Shown in pieces: positions 27,716 to 35,734 of a stretch of DNA of 64,000 nt. A program made the position numbers and the translations under genes. Below the pieces are notes generated by a model. It worked only from the letters and a program-made list of their open reading frames with translations, had not been told where the DNA came from and ran no database searches. This stretch comes from Leptospira wolbachii serovar Codice str. CDC. GTDB lineage: Bacteria; Spirochaetota; Leptospiria; Leptospirales; Leptospiraceae. The stretch lies in contig NZ_AOGZ02000016.1 in the NCBI RefSeq assembly GCF_000332515.2, positions 195,628-259,627 on the forward strand, read 5' to 3'. Position 1 is the stretch's first letter. The number at the start of each line of letters is the position of its first letter.

Positions 27716-27733
27716 ATACCAAATAGTATAAAA
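27716..27733. promoter_or_regulatory. Dyad motif copy A
   Basis: ATACCAAATAGTATAAAA resembles copies B (27970) and C (30130): 14 of the 17 positions from TACC onward match copy B. It lies in the gene-free part of the 492 bp between meaB and the lipoprotein gene at 28058. The outer bases ATAC/GTAT are symmetric, which fits a protein-binding site. Function is unproven. Confidence 0.3.
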
Positions 27734-27798
27734 AAGGACTGTATGGTTTAGACTTTTCTTTGTTTTTTATGTTCTCTGATTTCCTAGATCAATGCAGA

Positions 27799-27969
27799 CT
27801 AGAAAACCCAGTTCATAAAAAACACAAGGGCAAAGTAGACTCCAAACCACAGAACCAGTCTTAGTTTCATTAAAAGAGCAGAGATCCAATCGATACACTC
27901 TAGTCCGGTTTCTTTGTATTTTGGTAAGTCGATTAGTCTAGGATATCCTATTCCTAGAGGTTTGTCCAT
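27799..27969 (-). CDS. Probable 56-residue membrane peptide
   Basis: A short frame with ATG at 27969 encodes 56 residues: a polar half (MDKPLGIGYPRLIDLPKYKE, then TGLECIDWISALLM) and a C-terminal transmembrane helix (KLRLVLWFGVYFALVFFMNWVF). The codons look like those of neighbouring genes and the hydrophobic helix is not an accident of composition. There is no clear ribosome binding site; instead dyad copy B ends one base before the ATG. It fills much of the 492 bp gap between meaB and the next gene. Unknown function. Confidence 0.45.
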   Translation of the reverse strand: MDKPLGIGYPRLIDLPKYKETGLECIDWISALLMKLRLVLWFGVYFALVFFMNWVF

Positions 27970-27987
27970 TTACCAGATGGTATAAAT
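27970..27987. promoter_or_regulatory. Dyad motif copy B
   Basis: TTACCAGATGGTATAAAT contains the perfect dyad TACCA-GA-TGGTA. It touches the start codon of the 56-residue peptide gene, where a bound protein would hinder transcription or translation. The related copies are at 27716 and 30130. Confidence 0.35.
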
Positions 27988-28057
27988 TGTCGAGGTACAT
28001 TCAAACATTCGCCCGCTTCACCACCTTCTACTGCCTATTTCTGAGACAGTGTCCCTC

Positions 28058-28741
28058 TCATTTTTCCTTCAGTGGAACCGCTGTACTAAAAACTTCTTCA
28101 AAATAGGCATCATACATATCTTCTGAAATAATATGTGAATAGACATAAGCCCAACCAAAAAAAGTAAGATGGTGCCACACATGCCCTCGTGAAAAAGTCG
28201 TATATTGAATTTCCTTCCCAACTCCATTTTTATCATAATAGACTATTTCGGTAGTCGGTTGGATGGGATTGTAACCGGGAACAATCGCAATAGTGGCCAC
28301 AGAAACGAACATACTCCAATGCATAGAAGGATCCTCTCCAATTGTGATCACCATCACATTCGGTTTATATTCATTTCTAAAATAATCCCATTCTACAATA
28401 GACTGGAAGGAGCGAATCTCATAATTGGATACCATTTTAGGTAAATGTTTCATCAATGCAGAATATGCTTTGCTACCATAAACGGACGAGGAAGACCCTT
28501 CCCCATATTTTGAATACAAACTTTCTGGATATAAACCAGTGATACTAGATTTACATTCGACTGGACTGTCCGTGCATAAGGCCCCTTTACGTACAATCAC
28601 CAATTGAACTTTTTCTTTTATGAATGGTTTTGTATTTTTATGAACCCCGTCTGGCAATGGAGTTTTGTCCACAAACAAAAGCATATTGGATGCACAATTA
28701 ACGACAGAGAAAGTGATAATGATGAAATGCAAAAGTTTCAT
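28058..28741 (-). CDS. Lipoprotein of unknown function
   Basis: The product is 227 residues with a lipoprotein signal and Cys at residue 16 (SVVNC). The mature part has a Cys pair (LCTDSPVEC) and a hydrophobic stretch (MFVSVATIAIVPGYNPI); I recognise no family. It lies 13 bp downstream of the ankyrin gene on the same strand and is likely in one operon with it. Confidence 0.75.
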   Translation of the reverse strand: MKLLHFIIITFSVVNCASNMLLFVDKTPLPDGVHKNTKPFIKEKVQLVIVRKGALCTDSPVECKSSITGLYPESLYSKYGEGSSSSVYGSKAYSALMKHLPKMVSNYEIRSFQSIVEWDYFRNEYKPNVMVITIGEDPSMHWSMFVSVATIAIVPGYNPIQPTTEIVYYDKNGVGKEIQYTTFSRGHVWHHLTFFGWAYVYSHIISEDMYDAYFEEVFSTAVPLKEK

Positions 28742-28754
28742 TTGTTTTTCCTTT

Positions 28755-30093
28755 TTAATTTTTAAATAACCTTTGATAATTGCTATTTGTAGTTAATGCC
28801 ATTTCTTTTGCTGAAATATTGGGGCGCGGATGATAGATAAATCCATTTCTTAAGTAAACCGATCTTTGGTCTTCTGGAACCTCTTTAGTTTTTATATCTG
28901 GATTTGCGCCTAACAAAAGTAATTTTTCAATTTCTTCGTAAGAAGAATAAAGGACGGCATAATGGATTGGTGCCCAACCATATTTATCTGGGGAATTGAT
29001 ATTGATTTTGTTTGTTTTTACTAAGGCTGTAAGACAAGAGAATTGGTATAAGTTGTTTTTCAGGATTTGCTGGGTAATATAGTTTCGACGATGGTTATCC
29101 ACTGCTTTAGCGCTATATATTCCAGACAAAGTTTCCACGACCATTTGATAATTCGCGTAATTAGCGTGACGAATTCTTTCCTCTTCATTTTTGAAATGGT
29201 CAAATTTGATGGCTCCACCTGATGTGTTTGGTAAACAATTGTCTCCTCCGCCAGTCATAAAGACTGCATATTCGAATAGATTGAATTCGCCAGGAAGTGG
29301 TGTCAGAGGTTTCGATTTTGCCAATAATTTTTTGAGAAAATCGGAGCGATAAATTTGAATGATTTGATGGTACATTCGATTATCAATTGATTTCTGGGGG
29401 ATAGAATCGAAAATCAGATTCGCAATATCAGTTTGTTTGATTTTGAGAAAGCCCACAAAAGCGGAAGCTAAGTTTTCAGAATCATCCAATACCCTTTTGT
29501 CTCGAATCAGAATTTTTGCAATTTCTGTACTGTTGGTTTGGTATACTTTAAATTCCTTTTGAAATTCGGAAGTATTATCAGGTGCTACATTTCCACTTTG
29601 CACAAATTGTTCATACGCTTTTGTGGTTTCTACAATTGCATTCAAAGCATTTCCTTTCGGTTCGTAATTATGATAAGGTGCCTCAGACCTCGTCCATTGA
29701 TACTCGGCCCGTAACGCTGGATTTGCTCCTTTGGACAACAGTAATTTGACCATATCGCCATCACCTAACGTAGTCGCAATATAAATCGTGGGAATTAACC
29801 GGTTAGGCCCCCATTGACCAGAACCCCTTCCATTGGGATCGGCACCTTTTGATATTAGGTATTCAACCAAATCTTTTTTGCCTGCAAGTACAGCTCTGAT
29901 AATGGGTGTATAATAAAATACCTTGTATTCGTTTATATCTGCACCTTTATCAAGTTCTTGCTGGATTTTAGCTATGTCATTGGCATCAATTGCCTTTATG
30001 ATGGGTGTGGCACAATTGCTTAAAGCCTGCAAAAAAAAACAAAAAAATTAAAAAGATGCGTACGCTTTGTAATTTATATAGAAAAAGGGACAT
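28755..30093 (-). CDS. Ankyrin-repeat lipoprotein, out of frame at a homopolymer in the signal peptide
   Basis: The main frame (28755-30032) encodes ankyrin repeats: ATPIIKAIDANDIAKIQQELDKGADIN, TPIIRAVLAGKKDLVEYLISKGADPN and similar, plus one near the C terminus (APIHYAVLYSSYEEIEKLLLLGANPD). It has no proper start: it opens at a TTG preceded by a T tract. ATG 30093 begins a signal peptide (MSLFLYKLQSVRIFLIFLFF) in another frame. Removing one T from the 9T tract (30031-30039), or from the adjacent 7T, joins the two and gives ...FFLQALSNC, a normal lipobox. As printed the gene is off; slippage or a sequencing slip could explain it. The mature protein would be a surface or periplasmic protein-binding scaffold. 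Confidence 0.7.
30031..30047 (-). repeat. T9-G-T7 homopolymer tract in the signal peptide
   Basis: On the minus strand seven T, a G and nine T follow one another inside the signal-peptide codons of the ankyrin lipoprotein. Tracts of this length slip readily during replication. A loss of one T restores the frame, so this is a candidate on/off switch. Confidence 0.5.
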
Positions 30094-30129
30094 CGAACCA
30101 GAATAACAGAAAATTCTTTTAGTTCAATA

Positions 30130-30146
30130 TCCCAAGTGGTATAAAT
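30130..30146. promoter_or_regulatory. Dyad motif copy C
   Basis: TCCCAAGTGGTATAAAT matches copy B at 14 of 17 positions and lies in the gap between the response-regulator stop and the ankyrin lipoprotein start. A LuxR-type regulator encoded next door is one candidate binder. Confidence 0.35.
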
Positions 30147-30150
30147 AGAA

Positions 30151-30789
30151 CTAAAAGATTCCGAATTGGCGGGCTTTTTTTAGCATTTGGACTCTTGTAT
30201 TCACTTGGAGTTTTTTATAGATCGCCTTGATTTGTTGGCGAACCGTCCCAACTGTCGTTCCAAATAAAGAGGCAATTTGTTGGGGGTTGTCCCCTTCTAC
30301 AATGAGCTCCAAAATTTGCCTCTCTCTCGGTGTTAACACTTCCACCCCAACCCCGAGGGGATCCAAATTGGTTTGGGGTTTTCGAAAAGATAACAATACT
30401 TTTGCGGCAATCGAAGGAGAAATTACGCTCCCCCCATCGAGTAAAGTTTGGATGGTATCATGCAATGAATCCAGTTCGGACTTCCAAATGTATCCGGAAG
30501 CTCCATTGCGAAGTGCAGAAAAGATAGCATCATCGGTTTGTAAGGAAGATATCACTAGACTCTTTCTCGATTCAGCAGTATGATAAGTTTTTAGTACATC
30601 GATTCCACTCATGCCGGGAAGTCCAATGTCCAAAATAAGAAGATCCCATTCCTTCGGTTCGTCGGCCCAAAACTCTTCTGCAGAATTCCAAGTGGTTAAA
30701 TTTAAATTCGGATTTTCTTTTAATACCCCACATAAGGATGACAAAAAATCCAAATTATCTTCGATGATTCCAATAGTAATAGGTTTCAT
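30151..30789 (-). CDS. LuxR/NarL-family response regulator
   Basis: The 212-residue protein has a receiver domain (phospho-acceptor Asp54 in LLILDIGLPG, Lys near residue 103) and a LuxR-type helix-turn-helix (LTPRERQILELIVEGDNPQQIA followed by VGTVRQQIKAIYKKLQV). It overlaps the sensor kinase gene by 4 bp (ATGA), the usual pair arrangement. The adjacent genes for the ankyrin lipoprotein and its neighbour are plausible targets. Confidence 0.93.
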   Translation of the reverse strand: MKPITIGIIEDNLDFLSSLCGVLKENPNLNLTTWNSAEEFWADEPKEWDLLILDIGLPGMSGIDVLKTYHTAESRKSLVISSLQTDDAIFSALRNGASGYIWKSELDSLHDTIQTLLDGGSVISPSIAAKVLLSFRKPQTNLDPLGVGVEVLTPRERQILELIVEGDNPQQIASLFGTTVGTVRQQIKAIYKKLQVNTRVQMLKKARQFGIF

Positions 30790-32033
30790 AGATCGAAGAG
30801 TCCAATAGGAAGTTTCATTTTGATTTGATAAGGTGATTCTTGGATGGAGATCTCCCCGTTTAAAGATTTAATTCTTTGTTGTAACCCTCGTTCGCCGACT
30901 CCGGATTCAATGAAATTTTGTTTAAATGTTGTGAGTTTAAAATTTTCTTCTCCTTCCGAAACTTTTTGTAATTCAGAAACAAATTGAAATAACAAATGTT
31001 CATTCGTTCGTTCTATCCGCCAAGTGGAGGTTCCAGTCCCATGTCGCAAGTCATTGGTTGTGATTTCTTTGAAGATTTGAAGGATATGGTGAGCTATTTC
31101 TGGATCTCGAATTTTGATAATGGTTTCTTCTCCAACAGAATTCCATTCCAACATTATCTCACGGCCGGCAAGTTTGTATCTCTTTTTGATTGAAAGTTTT
31201 AGTCCATCTAACATGGACTCTTGAAACAATTCTCTTTGGTCTTCTTCTTGAACTTGAGTACGTAAGGACTGAAGGGCGGACTCAGAAAGTTGTTTTAGTT
31301 TTTGTAACTGCGTATGTGTAATCTCGGATGGAGTTTTTTCCATCCTTTGACTGAGTAGAACCAAGTCGGTAAGTTGGGAACCCAAACTATCATGAATATC
31401 TTGAAAAAATGTTCTGCGTTTCTCTTCCAGTAGCATACCACGATAAGCAGCAATATACCGAGTTCGAAACCACCAATGGTTCAAAAAGAAAGCCACAAGA
31501 AACAAAGGGAAAATCGTAGACATCTCTCGCCAGGTTTCTTCTGGAATGACGGTTTGGTTGGCAAAGTAGACTCGGAAAATATAAATTAAGAGAACAAAAG
31601 ACCATTCTAAAATGTACTGCCATACAAGTCCGGGGTAAAAGAAAGAAGATGTGGCAAGAAGAGCTGTAATGGTTAACCAATTCCTTGGATCAAAATAAGG
31701 AATAACGGGATCGTGAAATCCTGTTTCGATTTCTACTAGAACCAAAAGAAAAAAAGTCAAACGGACAAGAATCGGTGCGATCCGAAAAATATGCCTATAG
31801 AAAAAAGAAGTACAAACAAGGATAATGCTGAATACCAACTCAATGGCTGAAAGAATACAATTGGTCTGATCCAGAGCATTCCATTCCAAATACACACTCT
31901 GAATGTAAGCAAGGCAATAAGCAAAACCGAGGAAGTACAGTTTACTGATGATTTCGGAATAAACGGCAAGAAGGGAAATAGGATCGAGAGGATTCCCTCG
32001 GAAAAAGACAAAAAGCCTGTGAAACACGGGCAT
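30786..32033 (-). CDS. Sensor histidine kinase, HisKA_3 type
   Basis: The product has 415 residues: five or six transmembrane helices (about residues 20-185), then a dimerisation and phospho-acceptor helix with DIHDSLGSQL, where His214 is the phosphorylation site, and a C-terminal HATPase-like domain. The N box is weak (ITTNDLRHGTGT instead of ENAxKHA) but GVGERGLQQRIKSLNGEI fits a late G box. Such kinases partner LuxR-type regulators, as here. The signal is not evident. Confidence 0.88.
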   Translation of the reverse strand: MPVFHRLFVFFRGNPLDPISLLAVYSEIISKLYFLGFAYCLAYIQSVYLEWNALDQTNCILSAIELVFSIILVCTSFFYRHIFRIAPILVRLTFFLLVLVEIETGFHDPVIPYFDPRNWLTITALLATSSFFYPGLVWQYILEWSFVLLIYIFRVYFANQTVIPEETWREMSTIFPLFLVAFFLNHWWFRTRYIAAYRGMLLEEKRRTFFQDIHDSLGSQLTDLVLLSQRMEKTPSEITHTQLQKLKQLSESALQSLRTQVQEEDQRELFQESMLDGLKLSIKKRYKLAGREIMLEWNSVGEETIIKIRDPEIAHHILQIFKEITTNDLRHGTGTSTWRIERTNEHLLFQFVSELQKVSEGEENFKLTTFKQNFIESGVGERGLQQRIKSLNGEISIQESPYQIKMKLPIGLFDL

Positions 32034-32082
32034 GCTCTACCTAAACACCAATCAATTGTTCAAGATAGGCGAACATTGAATT

Positions 32083-32445
32083 CTAAATTTCTAATCGGCT
32101 AATGTGTTCTAACAAAAGTTTTTGATCATCGTCGAACATTTGGTTAAATTCAAGACCCACTTCATAAAAAGCGCCCTCTCCAAATTCTTCCAAACGTACG
32201 ACCTTTGCCTTTGGGTACAAAACGTACTTTACGTCTGGGAATCTTAATTCTAATTCCAACCTTGTTCCAAGAGACATGGGTTCTTTGGTTCGAAACAATA
32301 GTCCGCCTTCTGAGATGTCTTGGGATTCTCCTTCCCCCTTATCTTTGGGTAAAAACTGGGCCGAGCCGGCCCCCGATTGGATCACCCGGTATGTGAGATG
32401 GACTTTTTCGGAGATACGTTTGTAAATTCGGCGTTCGCTGGACAT
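32083..32445 (-). CDS. PilZ domain protein
   Basis: The 120-residue single-domain protein has the c-di-GMP-binding motifs RRIYKR (residues 5-10, RxxxR) and DISEGGLLF ([DN]xSxxG). It could serve as a c-di-GMP receptor for motility or envelope functions. It stands alone between the kinase and RND genes. Confidence 0.85.
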   Translation of the reverse strand: MSSERRIYKRISEKVHLTYRVIQSGAGSAQFLPKDKGEGESQDISEGGLLFRTKEPMSLGTRLELELRFPDVKYVLYPKAKVVRLEEFGEGAFYEVGLEFNQMFDDDQKLLLEHISRLEI

Positions 32446-32518
32446 GTAAGCAAGGGAACGCCGAATTCAAAGTTTGGGCAAGTTTAAATTTATCCCGGGG
32501 AATCAGTAAGTTTTCTGG

Positions 32519-35500
32519 TTAGTCCTCTAAATCTTCTGGTCGGATTTCGAAATCGGGGCGGAAGGCTCCTTCGATCTTTTCACGCAAACGATCAATGTAT
32601 CCAAACACTGCTGGCACCACAATGAGAGTGATGAGAGTCGAAAGAACAAGTCCTCCAATGATTGCAATTCCCATCGCTGTTCTCGATTTAGATGCTTCTC
32701 CAATTCCCAGAGCAATCGGTAGAGTTCCCGCAATCATCGCAAGTGATGTCATAAGGATGGGACGTAGTCTTTTAGATCCCGCATCAAAGATGGCTTCATC
32801 TCTAGTCATTCCATGTTCTTTCATGGCAAGGATGGCGTGATCCACAAGAAGGATGGAGTTTTTGGCCACAAGTCCCATAAGGAGAATGAGCCCAATCATA
32901 CTGAATAAATTCAGCATCTCACCTGTGAGAGCCAAAGCAAAGAATGCTCCGGAGATGGCTGGAGGGATGGCAAAAAGTATCGTAATCGGTGTGATAAAAG
33001 ACTCATAAAGAGAAGCTAACACAAGATAGATGAAGATGAGTGCCATACCGAAAGCAAGGACTATGTTTTGTAAAAGCTCCTTAAAGTCTTCCGATTGACC
33101 CACAAAGGAATATGTGATTCCCGGAGGTGGCGGCAATTTATCTTTTAAAATTTTTGCTGCTGATTCCGATGCGGAAGCAATGGCTCCTCCCGGAGCAAGG
33201 TTTGCATTGATAGGAACTACACGGGACCTGTCTTCTCGAATGATCCTTGCAGGAGAGCTACTTTCTTTTCCTTCCGCAATGGCACTGAGAGGAATGAGTC
33301 GGTTCTGGATGTTTGGCACTCGGGTTTCATAGAAGGACTTACGAAGATTTCGTTGTTCCTCTTTAAGCCGAAGGCGAACGTCATACTCGATTCCGTTTTC
33401 TAAATACTTAGCCACTTCCCCACCTTCAATATGGTAACGAAGCTCTGCTCCCATCACACCAGCAACCACACCGACTGTTTGCATTTTAGCACGGTTTGGC
33501 ACCACTTGAAATTCTGGTTTCCCCGTTCGGTAGGTTGTATCCACGTCTGTTAAATCCGGAACCTTACGCAGTTCTTCCATTACTTTAAAGGAATAGGCTT
33601 CTAGATCTTTTAAGTTTTCCCCTTTTAAGTTCAAGTTGAATGGGTATTGTACCCCACCACCTATCGCCGAATAGTCGTTCACTTTCGGTCTAGCATGTGG
33701 GTAGGCCTTTAAGAACTCACGGATTTGGTCTTTCACATCCCCTGTGGTTCGCCTACGGTATTCGGCAGGAAGGAGGGCAACACCAATGGTGGCAATATTG
33801 GACTCCCCATCACTATTTCCCACAACCGTAGCGAGGAGTTCTAATTCAGGAATCGATTTAATGATTTCGTTTTGGATTTGTTCTACCGTTTCGGACGTTC
33901 CATGTAAGGAAGTTCCTGGAGCCATTTCCACATTCACCATAAACTCACCTTGATCGTTCGCAGGTAAGAAGGTCTTTTTTACAAAGGCAAGCGAAAAGAT
34001 ACTAGTAACTAAGGTAAGGAAAGTAAGTAAAATAACGGCCCATGGTTTTTTCAAAGCAAACTTCATGATGATTCCGTACATTCTGTCCAGAAAATCTTGA
34101 AATTTATCAAAGTTACGAAGGACTATGTTTTTCTTTTTATGGATGTCTGTTTTCCCGGCAAAATAAGCGGATAACATCGGTGCTACGGTCAGACCATCAA
34201 AGAGCGAGATGATCATCGCAAAAACCACTGTTAACCCAAATTGTTTAAAAAACTGACCTACAATTCCAGAAAGAAAACCAATAGGAAGAAATACAGCAAT
34301 GACCGTTAAGGAAGTTCCGATAACTGCAAGAGTTACTTCTTCTGTTCCTTTCCTTGCCGCAACAATGACGGATTCCCCTTCTTCCAGTTTACGGAAGATA
34401 TTTTCCCGAACCACAATGGCATCATCTACGAGAAGTCCTACCGCAAGGGATAGGGCAAGTAGGGTCATTACGTTCATGGTAAAACCCATGGCATACATAA
34501 TGATAAAAGCACCTAACATGGAGTTAGGGAGTGCCATACCAGTGATGAGGGTGGAGCGGACGTTCCCGAGAAAAAGATACACTACGATAACCGCGAGCAA
34601 AATCCCAAGGATGATCGCGATGGTTACGTCTTCAATGTTCGCACGGATCCATTTAGATCCATCTCGAATTAAAATAACTTTAGGTGCTCCTTTGAGATCT
34701 TTGATTTGAGCATTAATGGTGTCAATTTTGCCTAGGATTCCATCGGCGACTTCGACTGTGTTCGCTCCCGATTGTTTATACACATCTAAGAAAAGGGCTT
34801 TCTTTTGGACCCTCTCTTTTTTAGGAGCATCGTATTTGAATAATAATTTCCCAATAATGGAAGGTTCATCGTGTTCTTCTGCACTGATTGGCGCATACAA
34901 CATACCAAGCGTTTGGCGATCTTGGAGAGTATCTTTCACTTGCCCTAAATCTTTGACAAGAACCCCTCGTCCAAACTCTCCACCAAAAGAAACAACGGTG
35001 TTCTCAATTTGAGATAACGATTCATATTTGGCAACCGTTCGAAACGAAGTTTCTTTATCGCCACCTTCTACTTTTCCCGCAGGAATGTTGACACCAGAGT
35101 TTTTGATTTGGTTCCCAATGGAGATGGCCGGAACTTGGAAGGCATTGATTTTATTTCGATCAAGCTCGATATGAATTTCTCTACGAGAACCACCAATGAT
35201 TTTTACCGCACCTACGTTGTTGACTTGTTCGAGTTTGGTTTTGATTTTCTCTTTTGCCAAATCATAGAGTTCACCTTCTGGGAGGTCAGCAAAAAGTGAG
35301 ATCCTCATGATAGGTTGGTCAGAAGGATCAAACCTTTGCACCAGTGGTTCTTTTGAAGATTCAGGAAAGAGTGGTTTCACACGAGCTGTTTTATCCCGAA
35401 CTTGTTGTTCGGCGTATTTGATGTCTGTGGTTAGGTTGAATTCCGCAAACACCATAGAAATCCCCTCTTGGTTTCTCGATGTGATCCGTTTGAGGCCAGA

Positions 35501-35722
35501 AATGGAACTGAGTTCTTCTTCCAATGGTTTAGAAATAGATGTTTCTATCTCTTCTGGACCAGCCCCAGGATATACAGTAGAAACGACAACGAAGGGAATG
35601 TTGATGTCGGGGAAAAGATCGACGCCAATTCGTTTCAGGGAAATAAAACCAGTAATCACCATGATGATGACTAATGAAGATATGAAAATGGGTCGTTTGA
35701 TGGAAAAGGAAGCAATACTCAT
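32519..35722 (-). CDS. RND-family efflux permease
   Basis: The 1067-residue inner-membrane pump has the classical HAE-1/AcrB-like layout: an opening MSIASFSIKRPIFISSLVII, a large periplasmic loop, then TM4 with VGLLVDDAIVVREN, and repeat of the same halves (GLVAKNSILLVDHAI). These Asp residues carry protons. The substrate is unknown. No membrane-fusion protein or outer-membrane channel gene is adjacent in this window, and the gene starts 12 bp after the GT-C-like gene. Confidence 0.92.
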   Translation of the reverse strand: MSIASFSIKRPIFISSLVIIMVITGFISLKRIGVDLFPDINIPFVVVSTVYPGAGPEEIETSISKPLEEELSSISGLKRITSRNQEGISMVFAEFNLTTDIKYAEQQVRDKTARVKPLFPESSKEPLVQRFDPSDQPIMRISLFADLPEGELYDLAKEKIKTKLEQVNNVGAVKIIGGSRREIHIELDRNKINAFQVPAISIGNQIKNSGVNIPAGKVEGGDKETSFRTVAKYESLSQIENTVVSFGGEFGRGVLVKDLGQVKDTLQDRQTLGMLYAPISAEEHDEPSIIGKLLFKYDAPKKERVQKKALFLDVYKQSGANTVEVADGILGKIDTINAQIKDLKGAPKVILIRDGSKWIRANIEDVTIAIILGILLAVIVVYLFLGNVRSTLITGMALPNSMLGAFIIMYAMGFTMNVMTLLALSLAVGLLVDDAIVVRENIFRKLEEGESVIVAARKGTEEVTLAVIGTSLTVIAVFLPIGFLSGIVGQFFKQFGLTVVFAMIISLFDGLTVAPMLSAYFAGKTDIHKKKNIVLRNFDKFQDFLDRMYGIIMKFALKKPWAVILLTFLTLVTSIFSLAFVKKTFLPANDQGEFMVNVEMAPGTSLHGTSETVEQIQNEIIKSIPELELLATVVGNSDGESNIATIGVALLPAEYRRRTTGDVKDQIREFLKAYPHARPKVNDYSAIGGGVQYPFNLNLKGENLKDLEAYSFKVMEELRKVPDLTDVDTTYRTGKPEFQVVPNRAKMQTVGVVAGVMGAELRYHIEGGEVAKYLENGIEYDVRLRLKEEQRNLRKSFYETRVPNIQNRLIPLSAIAEGKESSSPARIIREDRSRVVPINANLAPGGAIASASESAAKILKDKLPPPPGITYSFVGQSEDFKELLQNIVLAFGMALIFIYLVLASLYESFITPITILFAIPPAISGAFFALALTGEMLNLFSMIGLILLMGLVAKNSILLVDHAILAMKEHGMTRDEAIFDAGSKRLRPILMTSLAMIAGTLPIALGIGEASKSRTAMGIAIIGGLVLSTLITLIVVPAVFGYIDRLREKIEGAFRPDFEIRPEDLED

Positions 35723-35734
35723 AATTCTTTTTCT

